Shown piece after piece: positions 61,755 to 64,000 of a DNA stretch of 64,000 nucleotides. A program made the position numbers and the translations under genes. Under the pieces are notes generated by a model that worked only from the letters and a program-made list of their open reading frames with translations, was not told the DNA's origin and made no database searches. The stretch's first letter is position 1. The number at the start of each line of letters is the position of its first letter. This DNA is from Sphingomonas profundi (GTDB taxonomy: Bacteria > Pseudomonadota > Alphaproteobacteria > Sphingomonadales > Sphingomonadaceae): contig NZ_CP046535.1 of the NCBI RefSeq assembly GCF_009739515.1, positions 682,001 through 746,000 of the forward strand, written 5' to 3'.

Positions 61755-62744
61755 TCAGCCGCCCGCCGCATAGATGCGGTCGAGCATGTCGGCGACCGTC
61801 ACCAGCCGTTCCGCCGCGGGATCGAAGCGGGCGCCGGCGGCCAGCTGTACCGCCCAGTCCGCCGCCGCGCGGCCGCCCCAGTCGTCGGGCGGGGTGGCGA
61901 TCGTCTCGCTGGCGGTGCCGGAGAAGCGTTCGGCGGTGAAATCGTAGAAGGAGCCGCCCACGTTGCGCAGCGCCGCGCCCCCGTCCGTGCCGTAGAAGGC
62001 GGCCGCGATCTCCGCATCGCGGCCGGCGTGCAGCCGCCACGAGCAAGCGAGCCGCACCACGGGCCCGTCGGCCAAGGCGAAGCTGGCGATGGCATGATCC
62101 TCCACCGCGTCGCCCGCCAGCGGCGCGCCACCCGCCGACAGGCTGGCGCACACCGGCCCGCGCGTGTCCGGAAAGCCCATCGTCCAGAGCGCGAGATCGA
62201 CGAGGTGGACGCCCAGATCCATGACGCAGCCGCCGCCGGAGAGCGCGCGATCGTAGAACCACGGCTTGTCCGGCCCGTAGGCGTTGTGGAAGACGAGATC
62301 GATCGCGTAGATCCGCCCGAGCGCGCCGGAGCGGACGAGCGGCGCGATCGCGCCCACGCCGGCGGTGAAGCGGTAGGAGAGGTCGACCGCGAGCAGGCGA
62401 TCGGCGGCTCGCGCGGCATCTACCACGCCGCGCGCCTCCGCCGCCGAGCGGCCAAGCGGTTTCTGGCAGAACACCGCCGCACCCGCCGCCAGCGCGCGGA
62501 TCGACTGTTCGGCGTGCAGCGCGCTGGGGCTGGCGACGACGACGCCGTCGAGGCCGAGCGCCAGCATCTCATCCAGCGAGGTGACGATCGTGGCGCCGGG
62601 TGCCAGCGCGGCGGCCTCGGCGATCATTCCGGCGGACGGATCGGCGATCGCCGCCGGCTCGATCGCGCCGGTGGCGATCATCGCCGCCATGCGGTGCCGC
62701 CCGATCCAGCCGACGCCGAGAAAGCCGATCCTCGGCCTAGCCAC
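61755..62744 (-). CDS. Gfo/Idh/MocA family oxidoreductase
   Basis: NAD(P)-dependent sugar-type oxidoreductase of 329 aa. The Rossmann loop GVGWIGRHR is at 10-18. The usual EKP motif reads QKP in FCQKPLGRS, while the catalytic-region His is present in MDLGVHLVDLALW. It probably oxidises or reduces a sugar or inositol-like compound. GTG 62744 overlaps by 8 bp the stop of the upstream dehydrogenase gene, so both are co-translated. The epimerase upstream suggests a sugar or nucleotide-sugar pathway. Confidence 0.88.
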   Translation of the reverse strand: MARPRIGFLGVGWIGRHRMAAMIATGAIEPAAIADPSAGMIAEAAALAPGATIVTSLDEMLALGLDGVVVASPSALHAEQSIRALAAGAAVFCQKPLGRSAAEARGVVDAARAADRLLAVDLSYRFTAGVGAIAPLVRSGALGRIYAIDLVFHNAYGPDKPWFYDRALSGGGCVMDLGVHLVDLALWTMGFPDTRGPVCASLSAGGAPLAGDAVEDHAIASFALADGPVVRLACSWRLHAGRDAEIAAAFYGTDGGAALRNVGGSFYDFTAERFSGTASETIATPPDDWGGRAAADWAVQLAAGARFDPAAERLVTVADMLDRIYAAGG

Positions 62745-63741
62745 AGGTGACGAGCGCCTTGACGAACCCGTCCGGCTTGTCCCGCGTGTCGTCCAGCGCG
62801 TCGCCGAGCCGGTCGAGCGGATAGACGTGGGTGTAGAGCGGCGCGGGATCGAAGCGGCCGGAGGCGACCGCCGCCACCGCCTCCCGCACGCCGCGCAGGC
62901 GTACCGCCAGGTCGCGCTCGTGCGCGTTCACCACGTCGATGCCTTTCCAGTTCCAGTTCTGCATGTTCACCTGGCGCGGGCCATCCTGATGGTAGCCCGC
63001 CACGATCAGCTTGCCGCCGAAGCCGACGAGCTCGCCCGCCAGATCGAGCGGCCACTGCTTGCCGACGGCCTCGATCACACGCGCGCACATCGCGTCGCCG
63101 GTCAGCCGCTTCACCTGATCGATGATCGCCCAGTGATCGTCCATCGCGATCGTCTCGGCGGCGCCATAGCGACGGGCGAGATCGAGCGAGGACTGCCGGC
63201 GCGAGATGGCGATCACGCGCGCGCCGGCATCACTCGCCAGCTGCGTCAGGATCGCGCCGAGAAAGCCGATGCCGATGATCGCCACCGTCTGGCCGGGCGC
63301 GATATCGCTGCGGCGGAAGATGTTGAACGCGCAGCCGAGCGGCTCGCCGGGGAACGGCCGGCCGGCCAGCGCCTCTGGCAGCGCCACCACCTCCGCCGCA
63401 TCGGCCACGTCGTAGCCGGCGAAGCTGCGGCCGGAGAGGGTGGCGACGCGGTCTCCAAGGGCGAGGCCGCGCACGCCGGCGCCGATCGCATCGACAATAC
63501 CCCAGCCCTCGTGGCCGGGGCCGCCGGCCTCGCCGGGGTAGGTCAGCCATTCCAGCCCGGCCCACGGCTCCAGATTGGAGGCGCAGACGCCGCAGCCTTC
63601 CAGCCGGATGCGGACCTGGCCGGGGCCGGGCTCCGGCAGCGGCACCTCGGCGAAGCGGATCTCGCCCGGCGCGGCGAGGATCGCGGCGCGCATCGTGGTC
63701 GCGTCCGGTGCGGCCACCGGGGCCTCCGCGTCTACGCGCAT
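62737..63741 (-). CDS. Medium-chain (zinc-type) alcohol dehydrogenase family protein
   Basis: MDR-family dehydrogenase of 334 aa. The GroES-like domain has RLEGCGVCASNLEPW (catalytic Cys region) and GGPGHEGWGIVDAIG (GHE motif); the cofactor domain has VAIIGIGFLGAILTQLA. The four-Cys structural zinc lobe of classic alcohol dehydrogenases is missing. ATG 63741 was chosen; ATG 17 codons further in (MRAAILAAPGE) also starts the domain properly. Its 5-prime end overlaps the epimerase stop by 10 bp. Substrate unknown, probably a sugar-derived alcohol given the neighbours. Confidence 0.88.
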   Translation of the reverse strand: MRVDAEAPVAAPDATTMRAAILAAPGEIRFAEVPLPEPGPGQVRIRLEGCGVCASNLEPWAGLEWLTYPGEAGGPGHEGWGIVDAIGAGVRGLALGDRVATLSGRSFAGYDVADAAEVVALPEALAGRPFPGEPLGCAFNIFRRSDIAPGQTVAIIGIGFLGAILTQLASDAGARVIAISRRQSSLDLARRYGAAETIAMDDHWAIIDQVKRLTGDAMCARVIEAVGKQWPLDLAGELVGFGGKLIVAGYHQDGPRQVNMQNWNWKGIDVVNAHERDLAVRLRGVREAVAAVASGRFDPAPLYTHVYPLDRLGDALDDTRDKPDGFVKALVTCG

Positions 63742-64000
63742 TGGGTCGCCCGGGCGCTGAGCGCGGCGGTGGCGCCTATCTCCTCGGCAAACCAGGCGGC
63801 GGTGCGGGCGAGGCCGGTTTCCAGCGGCACCTGCGGCGCCCAGCCGAGCAGCGCCTGGGCGCGGCCGATATCCGGCCGCCGCCGGCGCGGATCGTCCTGC
63901 GGCATCGGCTTGTGGACGACCGGCGCCTCCGTGTCGACGATCGCGAGGATGCGGTCGAGCAGCTCGTTCACCGTCATCTCCGCCGGATTGCCGAGATTGA
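63732..64000 (-). CDS. NAD-dependent epimerase/dehydratase, UDP-glucuronate decarboxylase-like (C-terminal part, cut by right edge)
   Basis: The last 88 residues of a short-chain nucleotide-sugar enzyme; the frame stays open to base 64000. It reads NLGNPAEMTVNELLDRIL, then PMPQDDPRRRRPDIGRAQALLGWAPQVPLETGLARTAAWF. This NLGNP...TV and DDPxxRxPDI..A...LGW..P...GL pattern is the C-terminal signature of UDP-glucuronate decarboxylase and related UDP-sugar epimerases. With the two downstream dehydrogenases it forms the end of a sugar-modification operon entering from the right. The N-terminal Rossmann domain is outside the window. Confidence 0.85.
   Translation of the reverse strand, partial: NLGNPAEMTVNELLDRILAIVDTEAPVVHKPMPQDDPRRRRPDIGRAQALLGWAPQVPLETGLARTAAWFAEEIGATAALSARATQCA

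Noticed and set aside
1-64000. tRNA, rRNA or CRISPR sequences
   Set aside because: Gaps between genes are short and were read through; none shows a tRNA-like fold, rRNA sequence or regularly spaced repeats.

Overview
The window is GC-rich (close to 70 percent by eye) and densely packed, with many 1-4 bp start/stop overlaps. Gene content points to an alphaproteobacterium of the Sphingomonadales (Sphingomonas-like): four TonB-dependent receptors in 40 kb, an exosortase A (XrtA) polysaccharide locus of the type common in sphingomonads, and a cobalamin salvage regulon with AdoCbl riboswitches. No tRNA, rRNA, CRISPR array, insertion sequence or phage gene was seen. The assignment is by gene content, not by alignment.

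Layout. (1) 1-2981: end of an MFS carrier and a TonB receptor. (2) 3042-7834: a glycan-modification island: DUF6165, a GT9-like transferase, a methyltransferase, a polysaccharide pyruvyl transferase and an FrhB-like Fe-S/flavin protein. (3) 7845-15064: a 986-aa TonB receptor divergent from a binding-protein-dependent sugar-type ABC importer, with the ATPase on the opposite strand. (4) 15109-19343: a uracil-DNA glycosylase family protein coupled to the UV endonuclease UvsE, then a PAS-rich hybrid histidine kinase.

(5) 19479-40893: corrinoid uptake and salvage. Operon A (minus strand, riboswitch at about 28246-28413) runs btuB1, DUF1636, cobT, phosphatase, cobS, cobC, cbiB, cobQ, cobU. Operon B (minus strand, riboswitch at about 40672-40893) runs btuB2, btuF2, btuC, btuD, an unknown gene, cobW, cobN, cobO. 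A second btuF-like gene lies between them on the plus strand. Together they encode outer-membrane uptake, periplasmic binding, inner-membrane import, adenosylation, cobyric acid amidation, side-chain attachment and lower-ligand assembly. No corrin-ring synthesis gene is present here, yet a full-length CobN is.

(6) 41041-56876: the XrtA locus: acyl carrier protein, acyl-CoA ligase, PLP decarboxylase, Wza-like export lipoprotein, chain-length determinant, tyrosine autokinase, beta-barrel protein, ATPase, deacetylase, FemAB-like protein, glycosyltransferase, exosortase A fused to EpsI, and amidotransferase. It should build and export a polysaccharide and sort PEP-CTERM proteins, although no PEP-CTERM substrate is visible here.

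(7) 56954-64000: a DUF2490 protein, an AT-richer OmpA-like gene that looks foreign, trmFO, a crotonase, an Nramp-like transporter with an altered motif, and a sugar-type oxidoreductase / alcohol dehydrogenase / nucleotide-sugar epimerase group running off the right edge.
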